Part shown: piece after piece, positions 28,001 through 35,287 of the stretch
How positions within the stretch are numbered: the stretch's first letter is position 1
Layout: every line of letters begins with the position of its first letter
Position numbers and translations under genes: made by a program
The notes under the pieces: generated by a model
Databases searched by the model: none
Seen by the model: only the letters and a program-made list of their open reading frames with translations
Told to the model about the DNA's origin: nothing
Assembly: GCA_029880325.1 (NCBI GenBank)
Contig: JAOUOP010000071.1
Span: 1-35,414 of the forward strand
Origin: Myxococcales bacterium
GTDB lineage: Bacteria > Myxococcota_A > Polyangia > Polyangiales > JAFGIB01
Length of the DNA: 35,414 bases
Direction: 5' to 3'

Positions 28001-28979
28001 CCGTCGTACCATCTCCCGGTGCCGTGGCCGCCTGGGCCGCGTTGGCCAGGGCCGGGTTGGAAACGTCGTGGCAGGTGCCGCAAAAATAGCGGCTGCGGTG
28101 AAAGCGGGAGTAGAGGTATTTGTGCTTGGGCGTGGCGTCGGCGAAGGGGCCGCGCTTGTCGCTGACGGCCGCGAGAAAATACTGACCGCCGGCCGCCTCG
28201 CTCCAGCTGCCCTGGGCGGGCCGGTAGTCCACGCCGTAGAGGGCGTTGCCGTTGAAGAGGCTGAGCGCCGCAGCTTCTGCCCGATCCTCGAGCAAGGTGG
28301 CGGCGGCCAGCTCGGCGGCGCTGGGCGTGGCATTGCCCGACTCGTCCCAGTAGCCGAGCCAGTCGCTGCCCTCGCGCTCGCCCGCGGCGGTGGCCTCGAA
28401 GTGCGGATCGTAGGCGCGGTGGCAGACGTCGCAGCTGACGCCATCGAAGTCGCTGTCCAGCATCGCCGAGCCGTTGGTGGGCTCGGAGCGGCCTTCGACC
28501 CAGCCCCCGGGCAAATGACAGCGCAGGCAGAGGTCGGTGGCGTTGGGACGCCCAAACTGCCAGATGGAGTCCTGGGCGGCGACCGTCACTGCGGCCCAGA
28601 AGAAGGGGTCGCGTGCGGCCTGGGCCATCATCGAGCCGCGAAAGTGGGCGCCGATGTCCACCTTGCCGTCGTAGCCATCGTGGCAGTTGTAGCAGCGGCC
28701 GGAGGCTTCCAGCGCCACGCCATCGCCCGGCTGTGTACCGGGCATGCGCACCAGGGGATCGTCGGCCACCGGCAAGGGATCCCAGGCCCGCACCAGCGAA
28801 GCGCAGACAAGCAGCGAGAGCGCCACCAGCGACAACGCACAGTGACGACCGAAGCTGGGGCGCGCTGCGACACGCCCACATCGACCCAGAAGACTTGGCA
28901 ACGGCTGACCCGACCTCGGTCCGAAGTATGACCCGGGTCGCTGCCGGTGCGAGCGAGTTTGCGCAATTCGGAGACCCAA
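25095..28979 (-). CDS. Surface pentaheme cytochrome with Cys-rich repeats and MYXO-CTERM tail
   Basis: A 1294-residue exported protein. A hydrophobic signal lies near 46-65. Five CxxCH heme c sites follow at Cys96, Cys151, Cys183, Cys300 and Cys382. A Cys-poor beta-rich region (about 400-740) leads to six full 55-residue repeats with eight cysteines each (777-1106) and a degenerate seventh. Then come a long Ala/Gly/Asp linker and a C-terminal GCGC motif, hydrophobic helix and RRRR cluster, the MYXO-CTERM arrangement for surface anchoring. Electron transfer at the cell surface is a reasonable inference, but no catalytic motif is visible. The start is uncertain: TTG at 28979 gives a long n-region, TTG at 28901 a shorter one. 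It is divergent from the SSS symporter. Confidence 0.85.
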   Translation of the reverse strand: MGLRIAQTRSHRQRPGSYFGPRSGQPLPSLLGRCGRVAARPSFGRHCALSLVALSLLVCASLVRAWDPLPVADDPLVRMPGTQPGDGVALEASGRCYNCHDGYDGKVDIGAHFRGSMMAQAARDPFFWAAVTVAAQDSIWQFGRPNATDLCLRCHLPGGWVEGRSEPTNGSAMLDSDFDGVSCDVCHRAYDPHFEATAAGEREGSDWLGYWDESGNATPSAAELAAATLLEDRAEAAALSLFNGNALYGVDYRPAQGSWSEAAGGQYFLAAVSDKRGPFADATPKHKYLYSRFHRSRYFCGTCHDVSNPALANAAQAATAPGDGTTVLASESQSAHSYGHVERTFSEFLLSSYGVGAGAAGLGPFAPESFDTRHPGNLIASCQDCHMPATPGFGCNKAGAPLRPDGSVAHPGSPQPLHDLTGANYLVPYILASTVVGSPNYDATNAALLSGREAELTMNLTVGDGLHPGPLLAGANRALATLARAAAIEALSYDAGSGALSFRVQNQTGHKLLTGYPEGRRLFVNIRVYKAGAVVEEINPYDSVASTLRGLPTGFSPSSPALGTGESHRDDLVYEVVSSSSLTGESHSFHFALADGRYKDNRIPPLGFRIDEAAARLCEPVTGGSVDTGLYSAAEYTGGYDLQELTVASGADGVEVTLYYQTTTREYVEFLRDEVNGDASSLGSPTPSGEGSAYVAQSDGFFSALAAWGDTIWALWDHNRAVPGAAPIEVASATWGTIGDPCAQSGSDGQGCEDGDLCTLGDTCSGGSCSAGSPVICTALGQCHDAGVCNPATGVCSNPEKTGMPACDDGDGCTSGEFCSGGSCGGGTATVCTALGQCHDAGTCDPDTGVCSNPVKAGTPACDDGDGCTSGEFCSGGSCGGGTVTVCTALGQCHDAGTCDPATGLCSNPVKAGTPACDDGDGCTSGEFCSGGSCGGGTATVCTALSQCHDAGTCEPATGLCSNPVKAGTPACDDGDGCTSGEFCSGGSCGGGAATVCTALGPCHEAGVCDPATGLCSNPVKAGTPACDDGNGCTTGEYCSGGACGSGTAIVCVALSQCHDVGVCDPDTGACSNPAKTGTPACDDGDGCTSGEFCSAGSCGGGAATVCIALDECHLVGQCDPSSGLCSSPSATDGSACSLGSCQAGVCLAPSPMDAAVGDQDAGSDGVADAAASDSAVSDAAVASDGFDAAAAGAGGGMAAAGAGGAAAAGAAGVAGAAGGSAAAAADGAVAAGGDAASDAATEATSGASEGCGCRIAGATSRPAAPGGFAALLLLAALCLRRRRPTARPTAPGA
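25662..26651 (-). repeat. Six tandem 165-bp coding repeats
   Basis: Units start on the minus strand at 26651, 26486, 26321, 26156, 25991 and 25826, each exactly 165 bp (55 residues). Consensus landmarks are CTALGQCHDAG, C-x-PATG-x-CSNPVKAGTPA, CDDGDGCTSGEFCSGGSC and GGGTATV. Units 2, 3 and 4 are nearly identical. A degenerate seventh unit runs from 25661 to about 25524, and a half unit (GCEDGDLCTLGDTCSGGSC) precedes the first. Confidence 0.95.
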
Positions 28980-29019
28980 AAATCACGCCTTCCGCACGCC
29001 GCAAACCCTTGCAGGCCAG

Positions 29020-30417
29020 TTGCTGGACAAATCGGAGTACTCTCCCGTCGTGCTCGCTGCGATACTCGCCTACGTCGGCTTACAGCTCGCGCTCGGCTTC
29101 TGGGTTTCGCGGCGCGTGGCCACCGAGGAGGACTACCTGGTGGCCGGGCGCCGCCTGGGCTACGGCATGACCGCACTGAGCGTCTTTGCGACCTGGTTCG
29201 GCGCCGAGACCTGCATCGGTTCGGCGAGCGAGGCCTACGGCCACGGGCTTTCGGGCACTACAGCCGACCCCTTCGGCTACGCCCTGTGCATCCTGCTGAT
29301 GGGCACCGTATTTGCCAGCGCGCTGTGGAAGCGCGGACTGACCACCTTTGCCGATCTCTTCCGCCTGCGCTTCGGCAAAGGCGCCGAGCGGCTGGCGGTG
29401 GTGATCATCGCGCCGACTTCTTTGATGTGGGCGGCGGCACAAATCCGTGCGTTCGGACAGGTGCTGGGTGCCTCCTCGGAGCTGACCACCAGCGCCGCCA
29501 TCGCGGTGGCGGCGCTGGTGGTGATCGTCTACACGGCGGTCGGCGGCATGCTCGCCGACGTGATCACCGACTCGGTGCAGGGCGTGGTGCTCGTATCGGG
29601 ACTCATCCTGATCGGCACCATGGCCTGGCTCAGCGGCGACCTCGGCGGCTTGCAAGAGGTCGAGGCCTCGCGACGCTCGCTCTTTGCCCCCGGCGCCAGC
29701 GCCATGGATCTGGCCGAAGCCTGGGCGGTGCCGATCCTGGGCTCGGTGATGGCGCCGGAGCTGGTAGGCCGTGTGCTGGCCGCCAAGAGCCCCCAGGTGG
29801 CCCGCCGCGCCACCATCGCCGCAGCTTTTCTTTACTTCACTGTGGGTTTGGTCCCCGTGGCCATGGGATTGCTCGCCACACGCGCGCTGCCCGGCCTCGA
29901 CGATCCCGAGCAAGTGCTGCTACACCAGGCGGCCCGTTACCTGCCCGGTCTGCTCTACGCCATCTTCGCCGGAGCGCTGGTCTCGGCGATCCTGTCGACG
30001 GTGGACAGCGCCCTGCTGGTGGCCGGCTCCCTGGTCGCCCACAACGTCGTGCTGCCAGCGCTCGGAGAGGTGGAACCCGCGCGGGCCCTGCGCATCAATC
30101 GCCTGGCGGTAACGTGCAGCGGCGCCCTGGCCTACCTGCTGGCGCGCAGCGCCGACAGCGTCTACGCCCTGGTCGAGGAAGCCTCTGCTTTTGGCTCGGC
30201 GGGCATCGTCGTGTGCGCCTGCTTCGCGCTTTTCAGCCGCATTGGCGGTCGCGGCAGCGCGCTGGCATCGCTGTCGAGCGGCGTGCTGGTCTACGCGGCT
30301 GGCGCCTATTGGCTGGAGCTTCGGCATCCCTACCTGGTCTCGCTCGTCTGCGCCCTGACGAGCTACCTGGTGGTTGCCGTGCGCGAGCAGCCCACGGTGG
30401 TCGACGCACGCGCCTGA
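29020..30417 (+). CDS. Sodium:solute symporter (SSS) family protein
   Basis: A 465-residue membrane transporter with about 12-13 helices. The N-terminal EEDYLVAGRRLGYGMTALSVFATWFGAET stretch, GLTTFADLFRLRFGKGAERL and the helix with VGGMLADVITDSVQGVVLVSGLI are typical of the SSS family (proline/pantothenate/solute:Na+ importers). ILSTVDSALLVAGSLVAHNVV contains the conserved Na+-site serine region. The substrate is unknown. The start is a TTG with weak AGG 4 nt upstream; a GTG ten codons later is an alternative. It is the first of four plus-strand genes and is divergent from the cytochrome gene with a 40-bp gap. Confidence 0.92.
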   Translation: MLDKSEYSPVVLAAILAYVGLQLALGFWVSRRVATEEDYLVAGRRLGYGMTALSVFATWFGAETCIGSASEAYGHGLSGTTADPFGYALCILLMGTVFASALWKRGLTTFADLFRLRFGKGAERLAVVIIAPTSLMWAAAQIRAFGQVLGASSELTTSAAIAVAALVVIVYTAVGGMLADVITDSVQGVVLVSGLILIGTMAWLSGDLGGLQEVEASRRSLFAPGASAMDLAEAWAVPILGSVMAPELVGRVLAAKSPQVARRATIAAAFLYFTVGLVPVAMGLLATRALPGLDDPEQVLLHQAARYLPGLLYAIFAGALVSAILSTVDSALLVAGSLVAHNVVLPALGEVEPARALRINRLAVTCSGALAYLLARSADSVYALVEEASAFGSAGIVVCACFALFSRIGGRGSALASLSSGVLVYAAGAYWLELRHPYLVSLVCALTSYLVVAVREQPTVVDARA

Positions 30418-30470
30418 CGGCCGAGCAGCGAGCGCTTGGTGCTGCGGGCCTCGCCCCCTATGATGCGCCC

Positions 30471-30983
30471 ATGCGGCACAGGACACATGGCTCGGGTCGC
30501 TTCGACCCCTCCCAGCTCGCCGCCTGCGGCCCCGACTGCGTCTTCGAAGAGGGCGTGCGCATCTTCCACCCCGAAAACGTCGAGCTCGGCCGCAACGTGT
30601 ATCTGGGCCACGACACCATCCTCAAGGGCTACCACGAGGGCCGCATGGTCATCGGCGACGAAAGCTGGATCGGCCAGGGTTGTTTCTTCCACTCGGCCGG
30701 CGGGCTGCGCATCGGCGCGCACGTGGGCGTTGGACCCGCGGTGAAGATCATCACCTCCGCCCACAGGGAAGCCGGCCGTGAGCTGGCCGTGCTCGACTCG
30801 CCCATCGACTTCGCTCCGGTAGAGGTCGGCGACGGCGCCGATCTGGGCGTCGGCTCCATCGTGCTGCCCGGCGTGCGCATCGGCCGCGGAGCCATCGTCG
30901 GCGCAGGCGCCGTCGTGGCCGAAGACGTGCCCGACTACGCAGTGGTCGCCGGCATTCCGGCCCGCGTTCTCAGGATGCGCTGA
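30471..30983 (+). CDS. Hexapeptide-repeat acyltransferase
   Basis: A 170-residue left-handed beta-helix protein of the trimeric acetyltransferase type. Hexapeptide rungs are visible (VRIFHPENVELGRNVYLGHDTIL, MVIGDESWIGQGCFFHSAG, LRIGAHVGVGPAVKI), and the C-terminal VEVGDGADLGVGSIVLPGVRIGRGAIVGAGAVVAEDVPDYAVVAGIPARVLR is the classic end. ITSAHRE carries the likely catalytic His region. It lies 11 bp before a family 2 glycosyltransferase, so a role in modifying a sugar of a surface glycan is likely (inference). The start ATG at 30471 has no strong ribosome site; the frame upstream is antisense-like. Confidence 0.9.
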   Translation: MRHRTHGSGRFDPSQLAACGPDCVFEEGVRIFHPENVELGRNVYLGHDTILKGYHEGRMVIGDESWIGQGCFFHSAGGLRIGAHVGVGPAVKIITSAHREAGRELAVLDSPIDFAPVEVGDGADLGVGSIVLPGVRIGRGAIVGAGAVVAEDVPDYAVVAGIPARVLRMR

Positions 30984-30994
30984 CCAGACACGCC

Positions 30995-31702
30995 ATGACC
31001 GCCCACGAAGACAACATCGAACTATCGGTCATCGTATTCGCCTTTGACGAGGCCGAGAACGTGGGCGCCGTGCTCGAAGAACTCGGCGACTACCTGAAGC
31101 AGCACGAGCCCCGCGCCGAGATCGTCTTTGTCGACGACGGCTCGCGCGACGCAACCAGCGAAGTGGCCGAAGCGGCGCTCTCGGGCACGGCCCACGCCAT
31201 CGTGCGCCACAGCGAAAACCGCGGCATCGGCGCAGCCATCAAGAGCGGGGTGCTGCGGGCGCGCGGCGACTTCGTCACCTTCATGCCCGCCGACGGTCAG
31301 ATCGAGCCCGAGGCCATCGGCGAACTGCGGGCCCAACAGAGGCGCAGCGGCGCCGATCTGGTGCTCTCGCTCTATGCAGACCGCGACGACGGTACCACGC
31401 GCAAGCTACTGTCCTTCGGCATGCGCGCCATGGTGCGCGTGATCCATGGCGTGCGGCTGGAGAGCGACGGCCCCTACCTCTTTCGGCGCAGCGCGTTTCA
31501 CGCCGACGCCCTGCCGCCGGACTCGTTCTTCCTGAACCTCGAGTTTCCGATCCGCGTGCTGCTGTCGGGCGCGCGCGCCTCCCAGGTCACCATTCGGTGT
31601 CGGCCGCGGCGGGCGGGCCACTCGAAATCCGCCAAGGCCCGGGTCGTGTTTCAAGTGGCCAAGGAACTGCTCGCCTTTCGCCTGCGGCGGGCGCTGGAGT
31701 AG
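30995..31702 (+). CDS. Glycosyltransferase family 2
   Basis: A 235-residue GT-A glycosyltransferase. LSVIVFAFDEAENV (10-23) begins the nucleotide-binding fold, VDDGS (46-50) binds the nucleotide, and FMPADGQ (97-102) contains the metal-binding Asp100. GPYLFRR and FFLNLEFPIRVL follow the acceptor region. The layout resembles dolichyl/polyprenyl-phosphate sugar synthases without a membrane tail. It follows the acyltransferase by 11 bp and probably belongs to the same transcript. The donor and acceptor are unknown. Confidence 0.92.
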   Translation: MTAHEDNIELSVIVFAFDEAENVGAVLEELGDYLKQHEPRAEIVFVDDGSRDATSEVAEAALSGTAHAIVRHSENRGIGAAIKSGVLRARGDFVTFMPADGQIEPEAIGELRAQQRRSGADLVLSLYADRDDGTTRKLLSFGMRAMVRVIHGVRLESDGPYLFRRSAFHADALPPDSFFLNLEFPIRVLLSGARASQVTIRCRPRRAGHSKSAKARVVFQVAKELLAFRLRRALE

Positions 31703-31763
31703 GGGTCCGCGTGGCGGCCGGAGCCACCGTGCTTATCTCGGGCGAGGAACCCAAGGAGATACC

Positions 31764-32129
31764 ATGCCGGTCCCGGTCGAAATCAAGTTTCGCCACCTCG
31801 AGCCATCCGAAGCCCTCGAAGCACGCATCCGCGAACGCGCCAGCGCCCTCGAGCGCCTTAACGGTCGTATCACCAACTGCCAGGTCACCGTCGAGTCCCC
31901 CCACCAGCATCACCACAAGGGCCAGCTCTACGCCATCCGCGTGCAGCTCAGCATCCCGGGCGACGAGGTGCTGGTCAACCGCGGCGCCAACGCCGACCAG
32001 CACGCCCACGAAGACCCCTACGTCGCCGTGCGCGACGCCTTCGACGCCGCCGAGCGCCAGCTCAGCGCCCTGTCGCGCAAGCACGACCCACGCGGACGCG
32101 GCGGCAGCAAGCCGCCTGCGGCCATGTAG
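31764..32129 (+). CDS. HPF/RaiA-family ribosome-associated protein
   Basis: A 121-residue protein of the S30AE family, which binds the 30S subunit and helps ribosome hibernation or stress protection. VEIKFRHLEPSEALEARIRERASALERLNGRITNCQVTVE and DPYVAVRDAFDAAERQLSALSRKH follow the family beta-alpha-beta-beta-beta-alpha pattern. An unusual HQHHHKGQ stretch sits in the middle and a short GRGGSKPP tail replaces the long C-terminal dimerisation domain of long HPF. AAGGAG lies 6-7 nt before the ATG. It is the last gene of the plus-strand run. Confidence 0.88.
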   Translation: MPVPVEIKFRHLEPSEALEARIRERASALERLNGRITNCQVTVESPHQHHHKGQLYAIRVQLSIPGDEVLVNRGANADQHAHEDPYVAVRDAFDAAERQLSALSRKHDPRGRGGSKPPAAM

Positions 32130-32194
32130 TCCGAACGCGCCCCATCCACAGCGCCCATCGGCGCCCATCGATGCCACCGTGACTCGCCAGGCCT

Positions 32195-32233
32195 GATTGG
32201 TAGTCGCGCGACTTTGTCGCGCGACTACCAATC
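32195..32233. repeat. Perfect 18-bp hairpin with TTT loop
   Basis: GATTGGTAGTCGCGCGAC (32195-32212) is followed by TTT and its exact complement (32216-32233). It lies 65 bp after the ribosome factor gene. It could terminate transcription, although no T-tract follows, or be a REP-like or cruciform element. Confidence 0.85.
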
Positions 32234-32387
32234 GGCCTGCGGGAAAAGCAGGCAAGCGACCGAGGTGGCCGGGAGAGGCCTAAATTCGCATTGCGTGCAC
32301 GATTGGCAGCAATGCTGAACAAATCCAGTGTCGCCGAAGCATCGGCTGCAGTTCGGAGGCTGCGTCAACTCGGTGCTGCCTGACGGG

Positions 32388-32563
32388 CCGGGGGCGGGGC
32401 CCGCTGTGCGGGGGGACGGGCGCCTTGCACATGCGGCGGTCGAGACGGTCTGCAGCGCACGGCTACGCCGCGCAACCCGCCCTCGCCGCGCGCGCCAAGC
32501 GACAGCCGCGCCGCAAGCGCTTGTCACGCGCGGAGCCCCCCGCACAGCGGGCCCCGCCTCCGG
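32388..32563. repeat. Inverted repeat with 28-bp arms
   Basis: Positions 32396-32415 and 32536-32555 are exact 20-bp inverted copies (GGGGCCCGCTGTGCGGGGGG), and pairing continues outward to 32388 and 32563 with one G-T pair. The 120-bp interior has no gene. It could be a pair of element ends or a large RNA stem. Confidence 0.8.
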
Positions 32564-32775
32564 GCCTTGCGCTCTGCTCAACCCCAGCGCTGCGTCCATT
32601 GCAGCTCCACGATCCATTTGCAGCCACAACGAAAAGGCTGGCGCTGCGGTGCGAGTCGCTGTGAGGCTCCAAGTCGCAAAAACCAAACGGAGTCCGGCCT
32701 CGACTCCACCGCACGCCGGCCGAGCGCAGCATGAATCGCTCGGTCGCGTTCGGCAATACCGCAGAAAGGACCACC

Positions 32776-33222
32776 ATGAGCGAAACCAAACCTCGAATGC
32801 GACGACTTGCGGGACTGGCCCGCGCACGGCTCGACGAACTGGACTTTCAACGCATCGAAGCCCCCCGCAAAGCCCGGGGCAAGCGCTGGCAGCTGGACTC
32901 GCTGCTCAACCTTCTGGTGCTGGCCATGATGGCCGGGTGTAAGAGCCTGACCGACGTCGAGAAGCTCAGCGACGAGATGAACGGCCCGGTGCGCCGGATG
33001 CTCGGCATCAACCGCCGCGTCGCGGACACCACCCTGCGCGACCTGGTGTGCCGCCTCGAACCCGACGCACTGAGGCCGGCGCTGCATCGCATCATCAAGG
33101 CTGCCTACCGCCGCAAGGCCCTCAAACCCCAGTCGCTACCCTTCGGCATGGTGGCCATGGATGGCAAGGCCACGTCCATCCCCGCCTGCGACGACGACTT
33201 CGCTCAGATTGATCTGTCCTAG
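32776..33222 (+). pseudogene. ISAs1-like transposase, truncated to its N-terminal third
   Basis: A 148-codon frame with a DDE_Tnp_1-associated N-terminal domain (KRWQLDSLLNLLVLAMMAGCKSLTDVEKLSDEM), then VAMDGKATSIPACDDDFAQ, where the Asp of MDGK is the first residue of the DDE triad. Full transposases of this type are about 350-400 residues, and the second Asp and the Glu are missing. Homology stops at about 33207, where sequence from an IS91-like element takes over in another frame. The start ATG has AAAGGA upstream. Confidence 0.8.
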
Positions 33223-33376
33223 CTGCAAGGGTCCGAGGCGGGTGTTGGCTGCTGTGTTCAAGCCGGATGCGATTCGCCGCATCCTTCGGGCCTTGAAGCT
33301 ACCGACCGAGCCGCTGCCGATCGCGCCGGCCCGCCCGCCGCCTGGAAGCGAGTGGCTTGGGTTTGAGTCGGCCTGA
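33203..33376 (+). pseudogene. C-terminal fragment of an IS91-family transposase
   Basis: In a different frame from the preceding fragment, the sequence reads LRLICPSCKGPRRVLAAVF, then KPDAIRRILRALKLPTEPLPIAPARPPP and ends at TGA. This matches the usual tail of IS91-type rolling-circle (HUH) transposases, with a CPxC pair, I-x-x-IL-x-x-L-x-LP and APAR-PPP. The catalytic HUH and tyrosine part is absent, so the fragment is dead. The junction at about 33203-33210 is very sharp. Confidence 0.75.
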
Positions 33377-33516
33377 GGGGGCCCGGGCCGACTCGATGAG
33401 CGGACAGGCGTGTGGTGAGCTGGGCGCTGCGGCAGCGGTGCCTGGGTGGGTGGGGTGCACTCTGGAGGCGAAAAAATCCCAGAATTGGGACGGCCGTGCT
33501 TTTTGGCTAATGCGCC

Positions 33517-33626
33517 CCGCCGTGCTGTAAGGCGGCGGAATCGCGGGGATTGGAGCTTCAGCGGTGCAAGAGGCCTGGCATCCGGTGCTGACATGGCTCA
33601 ACCTGGGGATGCCTAAAGTTTCCTAC
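33517..33626 (+). mobile_element. IS91-like element end, copy 1
   Basis: A 110-bp non-coding segment beginning CCGCCGTGCTGTAAGGCGG (itself a hairpin) and ending GTTTCCTAC, 140 bp downstream of the IS91-like transposase tail. It has a diverged inverted copy at 35293-35403. The position after the transposase and the junction with a truncated gene at about 33630 indicate that this is the element's terminus. Confidence 0.65.
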
Positions 33627-33631
33627 TGTCA

Positions 33632-33967
33632 CGCCGCAGTCGCATGCGCCACGCCCGGCGCCGGCAGGCCATCGAGCAGGCGATCGTAACCCACCTGGGC
33701 GAAACCGAGACGCTCACGGGTCGCCACATCGGCTTGCACGCACTGCTGTGGCTCGAGCGACTCAACTCGAGCGAGCTCCCGTTGCTACGGCGATTGGCAG
33801 CGGACCGGGGCGTCGGCGTCTACCCGGTCACGCCGTTCTACGTGCGCCCACCACAACGAGCCGGATTACTTCTCGGTTATTCCTCCTCGAACGAAGCTCA
33901 GATCGACGCCGGAATCGAAGGCCTGGCGGATGCCCTGCGGCAGCTCGAGCGCCAGCGCGGAGACTGA
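33632..33967 (+). pseudogene. C-terminal fragment of a MocR/PdxR-type regulator
   Basis: About 111 codons in the pattern of the aminotransferase-fold end of MocR (GntR-HTH plus class I aminotransferase) regulators: RMRHARRRQAIEQAI, LTGRHIGLHALLWL, ADRGVGVYPVTPFYV, GLLLGYSSSNEAQIDAGIEGLADALRQL. A whole MocR protein has about 450-500 residues with an N-terminal DNA-binding domain and a PLP lysine, all missing here. The break coincides with the IS91-like end. The ATG at 33644 is inside the fragment and not a genuine gene start. Confidence 0.75.
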
Positions 33968-33978
33968 GGGCCGCCGCT

Positions 33979-34019
33979 ACCCTGACACAGTAGTGCTAAG
34001 GGGCCTACTGTGTCAGGGT
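33979..34019. repeat. Perfect 15-bp inverted repeat
   Basis: ACCCTGACACAGTAG (33979-33993) and its complement (34005-34019) flank an 11-bp loop, immediately after the MocR fragment. It may be a REP-like extragenic palindrome or a terminator. No T-run is present. Confidence 0.85.
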
Positions 34020-34039
34020 CCGCGAAAGAATGCCCGATC

Positions 34040-34063
34040 GTCACAAACGGGTCCACTTGTGAC
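34040..34063. repeat. 7-bp inverted repeat next to the DUF2332 gene end
   Basis: GTCACAA (34040-34046) and TTGTGAC (34057-34063) around a 10-bp loop, 12 bp from the stop codon of the minus-strand gene. Together with the neighbouring 15-bp repeat it looks like a paired extragenic palindrome and could terminate transcription of the minus-strand gene. Confidence 0.55.
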
Positions 34064-34074
34064 TTGGGGACCTT

Positions 34075-35130
34075 CTATTCAACTGGCCCTAGCCACTCGA
34101 ACCAGTCTCGGATGTCAATAGGCAACGCCCCGCGCGCCACGGTCTGCTGTACGACGTCGCCGCCCGTGTAGGTCGCGATGCGCACTTCGACGGGCTCTGC
34201 GCTGTCGAGCGAACCTTCAAGCCACGCGCGCCCAAGGGGCCTTCGCCTGCTAGCTTCGACAAAGATTGCTTCCAGGGCGTCGTTCATCGCTTCCGAGAAC
34301 TGGATCGTGGTGAAACTGTGCATCACCACGGAGGTCATGTGAGGTGGCGTCGTTCCAAGCAGGGAAGGTAGTAGTTCCAGACAATCACCTTCGAGCATGC
34401 GGTGCGCATGGCGACGTCCCAACGCCAGCACCGCGTCCAGGACTCGACTTTCGCTCCCGCCAAAGGCTGCCAACCAGCGCCGGCCCTCCTGCGTGGAGAT
34501 GTCGATGGGGGCGAGATCGATGCCAGTACGCGCCCCGACACGTGGTGCTCGCAGAAAGCTCTCGGGGTCGCGTGGCTGTCGACCGTGCCACTGCCAGGCA
34601 ACTTCGATGTCAGAGTCGAGGGCGCCGAAGGTGCCGAGCGGCTCGAAGCGATAGCGATAGTGGTCCCAAAAGAGGTGCAAACCACCCGCGGCGCCGATGT
34701 CGACAAACGAAACCTCTTGGGCCTCGAGCATCCGAGCCACAAGACAGAGCGCGGGAAAGAGCGGCCCGCAGCGCTCGATGTGGTGGCTTTGGATGCGTTG
34801 CTCCGACAATAGACGACGTAGGCATTGGCTGTGTTCCGCACAGAAATCGTGGAACGCACGGTAACCGTCGGCCGTATGCATGGTCTCCAGAACCATTGCC
34901 ATCGGGTCGTCGGGAAGAGTGGAGCTTACGTAGCCCACCATTTGAATTAGGAATGCGGGCATCAGGCAGTCGGTACGAGCGGATAAACCGATCTCTTCGA
35001 CCACCTCGTCCTCCGCCATGCGTCTCAGGGCCTGCGCTGCTTCCGGCCCTACGAACTCACACAGGCCGAGCGTACGCTGCCGTAGTAGCTCTCGGGTGTA
35101 GTACGCGCGCGCGGGTGCCGGCCTGGCCAC
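34075..35130 (-). CDS. DUF2332 family protein
   Basis: A 351-residue protein of a family with unknown function. SEQRIQSHHIERCGPLFPALCLVA (109-132) and VSFVDIGAAGGLHLFWDHYRYRF (140-162) are the conserved blocks. The second resembles motif I of a methyltransferase fold, but a SAM-binding role is not established. RVLDAVLALGRRH and VVMHSFTTIQFS are later conserved parts. The start is GTG at 35130 with no clear ribosome site. The gene uses more A/T-ending codons than the rest of the window by eye and sits between inverted IS91-like ends, which suggests horizontal transfer. Confidence 0.8.
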   Translation of the reverse strand: MARPAPARAYYTRELLRQRTLGLCEFVGPEAAQALRRMAEDEVVEEIGLSARTDCLMPAFLIQMVGYVSSTLPDDPMAMVLETMHTADGYRAFHDFCAEHSQCLRRLLSEQRIQSHHIERCGPLFPALCLVARMLEAQEVSFVDIGAAGGLHLFWDHYRYRFEPLGTFGALDSDIEVAWQWHGRQPRDPESFLRAPRVGARTGIDLAPIDISTQEGRRWLAAFGGSESRVLDAVLALGRRHAHRMLEGDCLELLPSLLGTTPPHMTSVVMHSFTTIQFSEAMNDALEAIFVEASRRRPLGRAWLEGSLDSAEPVEVRIATYTGGDVVQQTVARGALPIDIRDWFEWLGPVE

Positions 35131-35287
35131 ATGCCAATCCTATCACGCTCGGACCAGGTCGTGGTTTCGAGCAGCGGCCATCTACAAATTTGACCACATT
35201 CCCAGAACTGCGTCGCGCGCGCGGACGCGGCTGACCCGGGTCCTCGGCGACGCCATTGCCGGTCGTGTGGCTGAATTTTCACGCCCT

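Larger units (their letters stand above)
32130..32775. other. Intergenic region rich in inverted repeats
   Basis: No gene is supported in these 646 bp. They hold a tandem pair of GCGCCCATCG (32151-32170), a perfect 18-bp hairpin (32195-32233), a long inverted repeat (32388-32563) and the palindrome CAAGCGCTTG (near 32514). Such density of symmetry next to a transposase fragment suggests the edge or debris of mobile DNA. Confidence 0.6.

Noticed and set aside
33136..33601. Minus-strand frames over the transposase remnants
   Set aside because: They are antisense to the IS91-like tail and its non-coding end and have no domain.
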